Of a DNA stretch of 64,000 nucleotides, positions 56,690-64,000 are shown piece after piece. The DNA lies in the NCBI GenBank assembly GCA_963835955.1, contig CAWIHZ010000005.1, forward strand, positions 558,001 to 622,000, read 5' to 3'. Source of the stretch: Roseiarcus sp963835955. Its GTDB lineage: Bacteria > Pseudomonadota > Alphaproteobacteria > Rhizobiales > Beijerinckiaceae. Position 1 is the stretch's first letter, and each line of letters opens with the position of its first letter. A program made the position numbers and the translations under genes. Under the pieces are notes generated by a model that saw only the letters and a list, made by a program, of their open reading frames with translations, searched no databases and had not been told where the DNA came from.

Positions 56690-57142
56690 ATGCTCGAGAA
56701 GCTCAGAGCCTCGGGGCCGTCGGAGGCGGACTCGAATTGGAATTTCTCGATCGGAGACGACGGCGATTGTCCCCTCGACCTCGTTCATCTGGCTCGCCAA
56801 TGTGGGGGCGACCAGGAGCTGGAGCAGGAATTGCTGGGTCTTTTTCGGCTCCAGTCGCGCGCTCTGACCACGCAATTAACCGAGCCTTCATCCGCATTTT
56901 TGGAATCCAAGGCCAATTTCGAATCCAAGGCCAAAATCGCCCATAAGCTTTGTGGCTCGGCGCTCGCGGTCGGCGCCCAGCGGGTCGCGGGCGCGGCGCG
57001 CCGAATCGAGGCATGCGCCTCGGCCGTTCACGCCGGCGCGTCGGCGAGCGCCAAAGACCGCGCCGCCCTGAGGCGAGCCATCGCCGCGCTCGAGGCGGCG
57101 GTGGCCGAGGCCATAGCGGAAATCGAGCGCATCCGCGGCTGA
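56690..57142 (+). CDS. Hpt-domain histidine phosphotransfer protein
   Basis: Hpt domains relay phosphate between response regulators. The 150-residue product contains the four-helix Hpt core with the phospho-accepting histidine H85 in I-A-H-K-L-C-G-S-A-L-A-V-G-A, matching H-x-[K/L]-x-G-S. It is preceded by L-V-H-L-A-R-Q-C-G-G-D-Q-E-L-E-Q-E-L-L-G-L-F, a typical first helix pair. The last 40 residues are alanine-rich. ATG 56690 follows GGCGGGGG; ATG 56654 is in frame. No kinase or regulator is adjacent. An imperfect direct repeat encodes L-E-S-K-A-N-F-E-S-K-A just before the histidine. Confidence 0.75.
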   Translation: MLEKLRASGPSEADSNWNFSIGDDGDCPLDLVHLARQCGGDQELEQELLGLFRLQSRALTTQLTEPSSAFLESKANFESKAKIAHKLCGSALAVGAQRVAGAARRIEACASAVHAGASASAKDRAALRRAIAALEAAVAEAIAEIERIRG

Positions 57143-57328
57143 AGACCCGGATCCAACCTATCCATTCTCGCCGGACGTCGCTCGCGCTTGTCGCGCTCGC
57201 CGGAAATCGGCTTTGAGACAAATGCCCTTTCGGCGCCGCGGAGCTTGCTCTATGTAGGCGCCCGGCAGGGGTGGGGATGCTTTAGCCTTACATCCTGGAT
57301 ATGTTGTTCTTGGGACTTATCCGACTCA

Positions 57329-57649
57329 ATGACAAAGGTGACGTTTATCGACGCATCGGGGCAGGCGCGGGCGGTCGACGCCCAGATCGGCTCGACGGTG
57401 ATGGAAACCGCGCTACGCAATTCCATTCCTGGGATCGAGGCCGAATGCGGCGGGGCCTGCGCCTGCGCGACCTGCCACGTCTATGTCGCGGAGGAATGGA
57501 CCGAAAGAGTGGGCAAGCCCTCGCAGATGGAAGAGGACATGCTCGACTTCGCTTTCGAAGTGCGCCCCAGTTCCCGGCTCTCCTGCCAGATCAAGGTGTC
57601 CGAGGCCCTGGACGGGCTCGTCGTGACCACGCCAGGCAAGCAAGGATAG
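57329..57649 (+). CDS. [2Fe-2S] adrenodoxin-type ferredoxin
   Basis: The 106-residue soluble electron carrier has cluster ligands C40, C46, C49 and C86 in E-C-G-G-A-C-A-C-A-T-C and R-L-S-C-Q-I, the adrenodoxin/FdxB pattern. It also has the acidic partner-binding segment E-E-D-M-L-D-F-A. Such ferredoxins serve cytochromes P450 or Fe-S cluster assembly. It lies 12 nt upstream of a ferredoxin reductase gene, with which it probably forms an operon. Confidence 0.95.
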   Translation: MTKVTFIDASGQARAVDAQIGSTVMETALRNSIPGIEAECGGACACATCHVYVAEEWTERVGKPSQMEEDMLDFAFEVRPSSRLSCQIKVSEALDGLVVTTPGKQG

Positions 57650-57661
57650 GACCCTAAATAT

Positions 57662-58699
57662 ATGAACGATGTGATTTCTACTGACGTCGTCATCGTCGGC
57701 GCCGGGCCGATTGGTCTGTTTTCGGTGTTCGAACTCGGCCTTCTCGACATCAAATGCCACTTGATCGACATCCTGCCGAAGGCCGGCGGCCAGTGCGCGG
57801 AGCTCTATCCCGAAAAGCCGATCTACGACATTCCCGGCTTCCCGATCATCACCGGCCAGGAGCTGGTCGACAATCTGATGAAGCAGATTCATCCGTTCGG
57901 GCCGACTTTTCACTTGAATGAAATGGTCGATCGGGTCGATGTCCTGAGCGCGCCGGATCGGCCGTTGTTTCGCGTCGCCACCGATAATGACAAGACGATC
58001 GAGGCCCGGTCGATCTTCATCGCCGCCGGCGGCGGCTCGTTTCAGCCCAAGAGACCGCCGCTGGCGGGTCTCGAGGCCTATGAGAATACGAGCGTCTTCT
58101 ATTCCGTGCGCAAGATGGAGCATTTCCGGGGCCGCCGCGTCGTCATCGTCGGCGGCGGCGATTCGGCGCTGGACTGGGCGCTGAACCTGCATCCGGTCGC
58201 AAGCCGGGTCACGCTCGTCCATCGCCGGGACGTCTTCCGCGCCGCCCCCCATTCCGTCAACGCCATGCGGGCGCTGGTTGATTCCGGCAAGATGGATTTC
58301 GTGCTCGGCCAGGTGACGGCGGTCAAGGGCGGCGACCGGCGATTGTCGGCGCTGACGATCCGGCGCGAGAACGGCGAAATATACGATCATCCCTTGGATG
58401 TCATGCTGCCGTTCTTCGGACTGACGATGAAGCTCGGGCCGATCGCCAAATGGGGCATCAACCTGCACGAGAACCTGATCCCAACCGACACGGAAAAGTT
58501 CGAGACCAGCGTTCCGGGCATCTTCGCGGTCGGCGACATCAACACCTATCCGGGCAAGCTGAAGCTGATCTTGTCGGGCTTCCACGAGGCCACGCTCGCC
58601 GCCCAGCGCGTGCATCATTACGTTTACCCGGACAAGAAGCTGACCTTCCAGTACACGACTTCTTCGACTAGCCTTCAGCGCAAGCTCGGGGTGAGCTAG
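57662..58699 (+). CDS. Ferredoxin-NAD(P)+ reductase, thioredoxin-reductase-like
   Basis: This flavoenzyme exchanges electrons between NAD(P)H and ferredoxin. The 345-residue product has the FAD motif V-I-V-G-A-G-P-I-G-L-F near residue 11, A-G-G-Q-C-A-E-L-Y-P-E, the NAD(P) motif V-V-I-V-G-G-G-D-S-A-L-D near 161, and F-A-V-G-D-I-N-T-Y-P-G-K near 285. It lacks the C-x-x-C pair of true thioredoxin reductases, which identifies the TrxR-like FNR family. The upstream ferredoxin is the likely partner. Confidence 0.93.
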   Translation: MNDVISTDVVIVGAGPIGLFSVFELGLLDIKCHLIDILPKAGGQCAELYPEKPIYDIPGFPIITGQELVDNLMKQIHPFGPTFHLNEMVDRVDVLSAPDRPLFRVATDNDKTIEARSIFIAAGGGSFQPKRPPLAGLEAYENTSVFYSVRKMEHFRGRRVVIVGGGDSALDWALNLHPVASRVTLVHRRDVFRAAPHSVNAMRALVDSGKMDFVLGQVTAVKGGDRRLSALTIRRENGEIYDHPLDVMLPFFGLTMKLGPIAKWGINLHENLIPTDTEKFETSVPGIFAVGDINTYPGKLKLILSGFHEATLAAQRVHHYVYPDKKLTFQYTTSSTSLQRKLGVS

Positions 58700-58820
58700 A
58701 CGTCGCGGGCGAGCCCCCTCGACGGCCGCGCGAGACGGGCGCCAGCGGGGAAAAACTTGTGTCGCCGTGCGGGAGTACGATTCGCCCGGGTCGGAGCGCT
58801 CGGGCCTCCGGAAACGCATC

Positions 58821-60206
58821 ATGCCGTTCGTCAGGAGCTTTCTATGCGCCTTGACCGCGGGCCTCGCCGGCGCGATCGCCGCCCGCGCGGCTGAGCTTCC
58901 GACGAAGAAAGCGGAGCCGGCGGCCGGCTTCGTCAAGGTCTGCGACGTCGGCGGGGTTTCCGGCTGGGTCCTCCCCGGCCCGGAGACCTGCGTCAAACTC
59001 AGCGGCTACATCGAGTCGCAATTCGCGGGCGGCAGCCTGTCGCAGCAATGGATCTGGGTCGGCAACCAGACGACGGGCGACGGCGCGCTCGCCGGCAAAA
59101 AGACCGGGCTTGCGCCCGGCGCCGCTACTTGGGCGCGCGACGCCGTGGGCTGGACGACCCGGCTTGGATTCGGGTTCGATTTCGCGTCCGCGACCGCCTA
59201 TGGCCCGCTGCTCGGCCATTTCGATTACGAATTCAACACCGGCAACGGATTCGACTCGCAGCTCGAAAATTATCTCAATCTCGCCTATGCGCGCTGGGCC
59301 GGGATCACGGCCGGCCGGGCAATGTCGTTCTTCAGCTATTTCGCCGGCGGCGACAACTGGGCGAACATCTTTTCTCCGGACCGGCAGCAATTCAACCAGC
59401 CGGCGCTTCTCGCCTACAGCGCCTCCTTCGACGGCGGCGTCTCGGCCACGCTTTCCATGGAGAGCGCGTTCCCGCTGCCCGACGGTTACGGCTCCAACTG
59501 GCAGAGCAACGGCTTAGACTATTTGAATTCAGGCGACCTGATCTACGCCGGAGAGCGCTGGCCGGATGGGGTCGCGCAAATTCGCGCCACCGAAAGCTGG
59601 GGCGAGGCGCAGATCGCCGCCGCGGTTCATCACGTGGGCGCGGAAGGCTCCAACGGCTTTGCCCGCTCGCCGACGGCGAGGACGTCGATCCTCGGCTGGG
59701 CGGTGCTGGCGGGCGGCAAGATCAACGTCCCGGCGCTCGGCGAGGCAGACGACCTGCAGATGCAGGCCGTCTTCAGCCGCAACGCCATCTGGTACTCGGG
59801 CATTCCGGAGGAGATGGTCAACGAGAACGGGCAGGTCAACGGCAACGGCCAGCAGCAGTTTCTGGCGGACGCGTATTTCAATGGGCTGACCTGGGGGACG
59901 CCCTCGGCATGGTCGATCGCAGCCTATTTCGAGCACCATATGACCCCGCAGTTCTACGTCTATCCAGAGGCCTCGCTCGCCCGCCTGAGCTGGAGCGATA
60001 GCGGCGGACTCATCTCCCCGACTATGACGACCTGGATCGCAGGCGCCGACATCGGCTGGGCGCCGGTCACGAACCTCAACTTCGACATCGAGCTCATGGC
60101 CCAGTCGACCGACCAGGCGAAGCCCGCCGCCTACGCCGGCGCGAACGCCTGGGTCGCGAATTCCAGCGGCTTCGCCGGGCGTCTGCGCATCCAGCGCAGC
60201 TTTTAA
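58821..60206 (+). CDS. Rhizobiales-type outer-membrane porin
   Basis: Trimeric porins of this family (Porin_2, as in Brucella Omp2) let small solutes cross the outer membrane. The 461-residue product has a signal peptide ending A-A-R-A-A, then the family hallmark V-C-D-V-G-G-V-S-G-W-V-L-P-G-P-E-T-C-V-K-L-S-G-Y-I with its conserved cysteine pair, then alternating beta-strand sequence ending in I-Q-R-S-F, a typical terminal phenylalanine. ATG 58821 begins the signal peptide; a GTG at 58767 adds a charged leader. A hairpin element follows immediately. Confidence 0.9.
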   Translation: MPFVRSFLCALTAGLAGAIAARAAELPTKKAEPAAGFVKVCDVGGVSGWVLPGPETCVKLSGYIESQFAGGSLSQQWIWVGNQTTGDGALAGKKTGLAPGAATWARDAVGWTTRLGFGFDFASATAYGPLLGHFDYEFNTGNGFDSQLENYLNLAYARWAGITAGRAMSFFSYFAGGDNWANIFSPDRQQFNQPALLAYSASFDGGVSATLSMESAFPLPDGYGSNWQSNGLDYLNSGDLIYAGERWPDGVAQIRATESWGEAQIAAAVHHVGAEGSNGFARSPTARTSILGWAVLAGGKINVPALGEADDLQMQAVFSRNAIWYSGIPEEMVNENGQVNGNGQQQFLADAYFNGLTWGTPSAWSIAAYFEHHMTPQFYVYPEASLARLSWSDSGGLISPTMTTWIAGADIGWAPVTNLNFDIELMAQSTDQAKPAAYAGANAWVANSSGFAGRLRIQRSF

Positions 60207-60207
60207 A

Positions 60208-60252
60208 GCGGGATGCGAAAAAGTGGGCGCCGGTTTTTCGCAAAAATCCCGC
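60208..60252. repeat. Double-stem palindromic element after the porin gene
   Basis: GCGGGAT (60208-60214) pairs with ATCCCGC (60246-60252), and GCGAAAAA (60215-60222) with TTTTTCGC (60234-60241), leaving a GC-rich 11-nt loop. Rhizobiales genomes carry similar scattered palindromes. It may also protect or terminate the porin transcript. Confidence 0.65.
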
Positions 60253-60330
60253 GGGCTCTTGTCGCGTTAGCTGCTGGTTGCCAAAAATACGGGCCATTGG
60301 GGCCGAAGACCCGCAAGGCTTCAACGCGTC

Positions 60331-60402
60331 ATGGCCGTGACAAGCCCGGCCATGGCGACAGGGAATCGAAGGCAAGCAAGCGATTGCGGCCGACCAATAG
60401 CC
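60331..60402 (-). repeat. Dispersed repeat, left inverted copy
   Basis: About 70 bp whose reverse complement closely matches 62482-62552, sharing ATCGCTTGCTTGCCTTCGAT and ATGGCCGGGCTTGTC. The copies point towards each other and flank the SIMPL, ATC-hydrolase-like and VOC genes. Part of it matches the dispersed palindrome remnant near 28180. Confidence 0.75.
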
Positions 60403-60435
60403 AAAGCGAAGAGAGCCGTCCCGCGTTTTCAGGGA

Positions 60436-60482
60436 CTTCAGATCATGATGCGATTTCGACGAAATCGCATCATGATCTGAAG
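60436..60482. repeat. Perfect 23-bp-arm palindrome
   Basis: The left arm CTTCAGATCATGATGCGATT plus TCG (60436-60458) and its exact complement (60460-60482) flank a single A. It lies between the porin gene and the convergent SIMPL gene. There is no long T-run, but it could act as a bidirectional transcription barrier. This is one of the longest exact inverted repeats I noticed in the window. Confidence 0.8.
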
Positions 60483-60516
60483 CGAGCGGTCGCGAGCGCG
60501 GCTCCGGCTTCAATGT

Positions 60517-61254
60517 TCACTGCGTCAGCTCGAACTTGGCCGTGATCGTCACCGTCAGCTTGTTCTGACCGGCCTCGATCGGCGTCGGCGGGGCCGCTCC
60601 CGCCATCTGGGCGTAGGCCCCGCCGCGAAAGGAGACTGGCTGAGCGGCGGTCTCTTCGCTCAATTCCATGAGCCGCCCGAGTTGCGCGCCGCCCGCCCTG
60701 GCGAAAATCTCGGCTTTGCGCCTGGCGTCGGCGACCGCGAGCGGGCGCGCCTTGTCGAGGAGCGCGCTGACGTTGTTCTGACCGAACGCGACGCCGTCCA
60801 TCGTATTGGCGCCGGCCTCCACCGCCTTGTCGAGCAAGGGACCGAGCCGGGGAAGGTCGCGAACGGTCACCGCCACCGTGTTGTTCACATTGTAGCCGGT
60901 AATTGTCTGCGCTTCTTGCGGGTTTGAGCGCTGGTTCGAGAACACCGGAGAAATCGACAGGCCGGAGGTCTGGATGTCGACGCTCGCGACCCCCTCGGCC
61001 TTGATCGCCGCCAGCACGGCGCTGAGCGACCTCGCGTTGGCGGCCATCGCCTCGCCCGCTTCCTTTCCCGCGGTCGTGACGCCGAGCGTCACCCGCGCGA
61101 AATCGGGCGTAACGCCGACGCTGCCCTCGCCGCTGACCACGACAAACCGCTCGCTGGTGTATTCGATGATGTGCGGCTGGGCCGCGAGGGCGGAAGGCAA
61201 TGCGCTCAGCGCCCCGACGAACGCGATCAGGCCGAGCCGCCGCAGGTCCCGCAT
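60517..61254 (-). CDS. SIMPL-domain (DUF541) periplasmic protein
   Basis: The 245-residue product has a signal peptide (R-R-L-G-L-I-A-F-V-G-A-L, ending about A-L-A-A) and the DUF541/SIMPL fold: V-S-G-E-G-S-V-G-V-T-P-D-F-A-R-V-T-L-G-V near residue 37, I-Q-T-S-G-L-S-I-S-P-V, I-T-G-Y-N-V-N-N-T-V-A-V-T-V-R-D, and A-R-R-K-A-E-I-F-A-R-A. Relatives are exported proteins linked to oxidative-stress resistance and channel assembly; the role here is not shown. ATG 61254 follows GGAGGGAGATC. It overlaps the end of the upstream ATC-hydrolase-like gene. Confidence 0.92.
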   Translation of the reverse strand: MRDLRRLGLIAFVGALSALPSALAAQPHIIEYTSERFVVVSGEGSVGVTPDFARVTLGVTTAGKEAGEAMAANARSLSAVLAAIKAEGVASVDIQTSGLSISPVFSNQRSNPQEAQTITGYNVNNTVAVTVRDLPRLGPLLDKAVEAGANTMDGVAFGQNNVSALLDKARPLAVADARRKAEIFARAGGAQLGRLMELSEETAAQPVSFRGGAYAQMAGAAPPTPIEAGQNKLTVTITAKFELTQ

Positions 61255-61805
61255 GATCTCCCTCCTTGACCTTCGGTCGAAGTTTTTGGCTGCGCCGGGC
61301 TCAGCCTGGCGGCGCCGGCTTTGCTTCCACAGTCGGCGCGGTAGCGGAAGTCGCAATGGGTCGCGCCGCCCATGATCGTCTGGGTCCGGGTCAGCTTGAT
61401 GCGCGGATCGTAGCCCTCGCAGAAGGCGCCGTCGCGGTTGCAGGAAAGGAGGTCGCCGATGTCGCCAAGCCCCATGGCGCGATAGGCCTCGGCGTAGCGG
61501 CAGCGCGTGACGTTGAAGTCGAACACGCCCGGCCCGTCGGCGACGATTTCGATCCTCAGCGCGTCGTCCCTGGTCCACAGATGCTGAATCGCCTTGAAGC
61601 TCTCGAGGTCGGCGCCGCCGGCCGCGCGCGCCGCCATTTCGGCGCCGGCTTCGACCGCCGCGCGGCGAATGGCGTTGCGCAGGATTGTGCGCGCCTTCTC
61701 CTCGCCGACGCTTTTGCGCATCTCCTCGTAGATCGGCTTTATGATCGCCGCCTCGATCTTTCGGCGCGCGAGAATGCCGAGCTCGTCGTCTGTCGAAACC
61801 TTCAT
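61227..61805 (-). CDS. L-2-amino-thiazoline-4-carboxylic acid hydrolase-like protein
   Basis: The 192-residue soluble product resembles the ATC-hydrolase family (thiazoline ring opening on the way to cysteine): W-T-R-D-D-A-L-R-I-E, F-N-V-T-R-C-R-Y-A-E, L-L-S-C-N-R-D-G-A-F-C-E-G-Y-D-P, and L-T-R-T-Q-T-I-M-G-G-A-T-H-C-D-F-R-Y. The conserved cysteines and C-D-F motif are present. The substrate here is unproven. The tail adds a cysteine pair (R-S-C-G-T-C-G-G). ATG 61805 is chosen because similarity starts there. It overlaps the SIMPL gene start by 28 nt. Confidence 0.82.
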   Translation of the reverse strand: MKVSTDDELGILARRKIEAAIIKPIYEEMRKSVGEEKARTILRNAIRRAAVEAGAEMAARAAGGADLESFKAIQHLWTRDDALRIEIVADGPGVFDFNVTRCRYAEAYRAMGLGDIGDLLSCNRDGAFCEGYDPRIKLTRTQTIMGGATHCDFRYRADCGSKAGAARLSPAQPKTSTEGQGGRSCGTCGGSA

Positions 61806-61996
61806 GGCCCGGGAGCCTGCGCCGGCCGCGCGGCAAGTGTCAAATTCTCTCCTTGGCCGGCGACCGGCCGGTTGGCGAGCGGCGACCCCATGAACCCGCG
61901 CGGGCTTGACAGGCGTCGGCGCCAACAGAGAATTTCCCGCCTAAGCCGGCCTCGAGCCTGGCGGAATCGCCTGCGCGCCCGAGAGGAGACGGACCG

Positions 61997-62395
61997 ATGC
62001 CGATCGTCCGGATGGATCATTTCACCATTCTCACCACTAATTCCTCCGAGACGGTCGCCTTCTACCGCGACATTCTCGGATTTGCGCCCGGGCCGCGGCC
62101 AGCGTTCTCGTTCCCCGGCGCCTGGCTCTACAACGACGGCAAGGCCGTGCTTCATGTCGTTGAAAAAGCTTCTATTCCCGAGGGCGGCGGGGTGCTCGAC
62201 CACATCGCCTTCTTCGGGACGGATCCGGCCAGTTTCGTCGCCAGGCTGAAAGCGCGCGGGCTCAAATACGATCTGCGCCGGCTGCCGGAATCCGGCCACG
62301 CCGCCGGGACCTGGCAATTGTTCTTCTTCGATCCGAGCGGCGCCCGGGTCGAGATCGACTTTGCGGCGAGCGAGAGCGCGGAGACGCCGGCGTGA
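61997..62395 (+). CDS. VOC-family (glyoxalase/dioxygenase-fold) protein
   Basis: The 132-residue product is a single VOC module: R-M-D-H-F-T-I-L-T-T-N near residue 5 (first metal-type His), V-A-F-Y-R-D-I-L-G-F, V-L-D-H-I-A-F-F-G-T-D, and W-Q-L-F-F-F-D-P-S-G-A-R-V-E-I-D-F with a terminal glutamate. The H/H/E pattern suggests metal binding. The substrate is unknown. It is divergent from the ATC-hydrolase-like gene. Confidence 0.88.
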   Translation: MPIVRMDHFTILTTNSSETVAFYRDILGFAPGPRPAFSFPGAWLYNDGKAVLHVVEKASIPEGGGVLDHIAFFGTDPASFVARLKARGLKYDLRRLPESGHAAGTWQLFFFDPSGARVEIDFAASESAETPA

Positions 62396-62481
62396 CCCGG
62401 CGCGGCTTTCGACGCCGAATTGCCCAATGTCGACGGCGCCTCGATTGCGGCGGCGCTTGGCGGCGTGGTCACGCCGGCTAA

Positions 62482-62552
62482 GCTATGGGCCGGCCGCGAT
62501 CGCTTGCTTGCCTTCGATCCCCTGTCGTCATGGCCGGGCTTGTCCCGGCCAT
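62482..62552 (+). repeat. Dispersed repeat, right inverted copy
   Basis: Reverse-complement partner of 60331-60402. Further right, TGGCCGGC (62642-62649) and GCCGGCCA (62655-62662) make another perfect 8-bp hairpin with the loop ACAAG, and GGGCTTGTC/GGCACAAGG-type motifs recur. Together 62400-62700 is a cluster of intergenic repeats with no supported gene. Confidence 0.7.
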
Positions 62553-62714
62553 CCACGCCGCAGCGCTGCAAAGCCCTGTGAAATAAGGGCTTTTCGCCGC
62601 TGCTGGTCTTCCCGTGCGCTCGACGCGCCCAACCGCGTGGATGGCCGGCACAAGGCCGGCCAGGACGCGGTGAAGCCTTGCAGCAACAGCTGCCGCGATA
62701 GGAGCCAACTTTTG

Positions 62715-62980
62715 CTTCCTGAAAAGCCGAACGTGTGTTAGCATTGTCTTCGTGACCAACCCGGGGCCGCCGGTTCCGCCGGCGGCGGGACGGGTTGGGC
62801 GAGGATTAAGGGGGCGGGGCGAAAAAAACTATTTGGATTCGCGTCTAACCCCTTGAAAACGCTAGATTGACGGAAGGGAATCATTTGGATTCCGCTTCCC
62901 CTGGCTTTGCTCCGGCTTCCCCTGGCTTTGATCTCGCTTCCGCTGGCTTGGATCCGCTTCCGCCGGGCTTAGGCCTCGGG
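62715..62980 (+). repeat. Composite intergenic element, copy B
   Basis: It shows the same order as 38805-39095. First CTTTTGCTTCC and GAAAAGCCGAACG leading to TGTGTTAG (62710-62741). Then a strong hairpin: GCCGCCGG and CCGGCGGC, nested in CCAACCC and GGGTTGG (about 62757-62798). Then ATTTGGATTCGCG (62831-62843) leading to TTGAAAA and CGGAAGG. Then tandem 21-bp units GCTTCCCCTGGCTTTG plus five bases (62894-62977). A frame crosses the units (62867-63115) but translates to S-P-G-F-x-x-A-type repeats without family character. kdsA follows 190 bp later. Confidence 0.6.
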
Positions 62981-63169
62981 GAGGAGGGGCCTTGGCTCGC
63001 GGGCGCCCCGGCGAAGCTTGACGCCAAGGCTCCCCGATCGTCTCCCGTCATCGCCGGGGAGGTTCGATCGCACGACGAGTCATCCCCGGATGGCCTCGGT
63101 ATTATTGCTTTTTGAGCCGGCTTGCCGCAAACAGCCGCGCCTGAAAAGGGCGAGCCCGGATCAAGGAAG

Positions 63170-64000
63170 ATGCGCAACAACCCCATCGTACAGGTCGGCC
63201 GCGGACCTCATGCGGCGCGCTTCGGCGCTCATCTGCCGCTGGCGCTGATCGCCGGCCCGTGCCAGATCGAAAGCCGGGCGCATGCGCTCGAAATGGCCGC
63301 GGCGCTGAAGGAGATCGCGCAGCGCCGCGCGATCGGCCTCGTTTATAAGTCCTCGTTCGACAAGGCTAATCGCACTTCGGGCGGGAGCGCGCGGGGCGTC
63401 GGGCTCAGGGCCGCGCTGCCGATCTTCGCCGAAATCCGCGAGACCTTGGGCCTTCCGGTCATCACCGACGTGCACGAAAGCGGCCAATGCGCGCCGGTCG
63501 CGGAAGCGGTCGACGCGTTGCAAATTCCGGCCTTCCTGTGCCGCCAGACCGATCTATTGGTCGCGGCGGCTGAGACCGGGAAGCCGGTCAACGTCAAGAA
63601 GGGGCAGTTTCTCGCTCCCTGGGACATGAAGTACGTGGTCGCCAAGCTGGACGGGTCCGGCGCGGCCGACATTCTGGTGACCGAACGGGGCGTTAGCTTC
63701 GGCTACAATACGCTCGTCTCCGATATGCGGGCGCTGCCGATTCTGGCGCGCGAGACCGGCGCGCCGGTGATCTTCGACGCCACCCATTCGGTGCAGCAGC
63801 CGGGCGGGCAGGGGACAGCCTCGGGCGGCGAGCGCGCGTTCGTCCCCATATTGGCGCGCGCGGCGGTGGCGGTCGGCGTCGCCGGCGTTTTCATCGAGAC
63901 CCATCAGGACCCCGACCACGCGCCCTCCGACGGACCGACGATGGTGGCGCTCAAGGACTTCGAGCCGCTGATCGCCGAGCTGCAGGACTTCGACCGGCTC
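63170..64000 (+). CDS. kdsA: Partial: 3-deoxy-8-phosphooctulonate (KDO-8-P) synthase
   Basis: KdsA condenses phosphoenolpyruvate with arabinose-5-phosphate in the synthesis of KDO, the inner-core sugar of lipopolysaccharide. The 277 codons present start at ATG 63170 behind AAGGAAG and run off the window. Motifs: L-I-A-G-P-C-Q-I-E-S near 27, Y-K-S-S-F-D-K-A-N-R-T-S, I-T-D-V-H-E, I-P-A-F-L-C-R-Q-T-D-L-L, V-K-K-G-Q-F-L-A-P-W-D-M, and F-D-A-T-H-S-V-Q-Q-P-G. Family length is about 280, so only a few residues are missing. The cysteine in G-P-C-Q fits a metal-dependent type. Confidence 0.96.
   Translation, partial: MRNNPIVQVGRGPHAARFGAHLPLALIAGPCQIESRAHALEMAAALKEIAQRRAIGLVYKSSFDKANRTSGGSARGVGLRAALPIFAEIRETLGLPVITDVHESGQCAPVAEAVDALQIPAFLCRQTDLLVAAAETGKPVNVKKGQFLAPWDMKYVVAKLDGSGAADILVTERGVSFGYNTLVSDMRALPILARETGAPVIFDATHSVQQPGGQGTASGGERAFVPILARAAVAVGVAGVFIETHQDPDHAPSDGPTMVALKDFEPLIAELQDFDRL

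Noticed and set aside
62867..63115. A repeat-rich small protein encoded by the tandem array upstream of kdsA
   Set aside because: The frame follows from a 21-bp period, a multiple of three. It starts inside the element, has no ribosome site and is not kept in copy A, whose units vary between 21 and 22 bp.

Overview
The window is GC-rich, densely coded chromosomal DNA from an alphaproteobacterium. It is most likely a member of the Hyphomicrobiales (Rhizobiales), possibly near Beijerinckiaceae/Methylocystaceae. The order tig-clpP-clpX-lon-hup, the 14-gene nuo operon followed by birA and an RNase J gene, the Rhizobiales-type porin and the Rhizobiales-style intergenic palindromes all point that way. 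The genus is my inference and was not tested.

Layout. 1-330: the start of a minus-strand Tat-exported protein and a small membrane protein. 438-8699: tRNA-Leu, the proteostasis block tig, clpP, clpX, lon (with a sigma32-type promoter) and the HU gene, then tRNA-Val, an exported ClpP-fold-like protein and tRNA-Asp. 8916-24488: a complete NADH:ubiquinone oxidoreductase operon, nuoABCDEFGHIJKLMN, with an extra DUF3291-type gene between nuoF and nuoG and two intercistronic repeat elements. 24511-33515: birA, the RNase J gene, a decayed SDR gene in an AT-richer insert, mce, an EamA transporter, sdhE and mfd.

33504-39100 is an accessory region. It holds a transglycosylase-only penicillin-binding-protein relative, a frameshifted M91-like metallopeptidase, small proteins, a cytochrome b561, a decayed copy of the mfd 3' tail, a hicAB toxin-antitoxin pair with a frameshifted antitoxin, a frameshifted brnA-like antitoxin, and a composite repeat element (copy A). 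39145-49944 holds acyP, thrS, the xanthine dehydrogenase operon xdhABC, a class II aldolase-like gene that has lost its zinc ligands, a malonyl-CoA-synthetase-like gene and a cation diffusion facilitator.

49961-57142 is dominated by a 6.4-kb membrane-anchored coiled-coil gene with nine 44-residue repeats and two frameshifts, divergent from an Hpt-domain gene. 57329-64000 has a ferredoxin and ferredoxin reductase pair, a porin, a SIMPL protein, an ATC-hydrolase-like protein, a VOC protein, clustered repeats including copy B of the composite element, and kdsA running off the end.

Most of the window is housekeeping. The least explained parts are the two-copy composite element (about 38805-39095 and 62715-62980), the giant repeat protein, the mfd-tail duplication bordering the accessory region, and the aldolase relative without its metal site. 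I saw no CRISPR array, transposase or phage gene.
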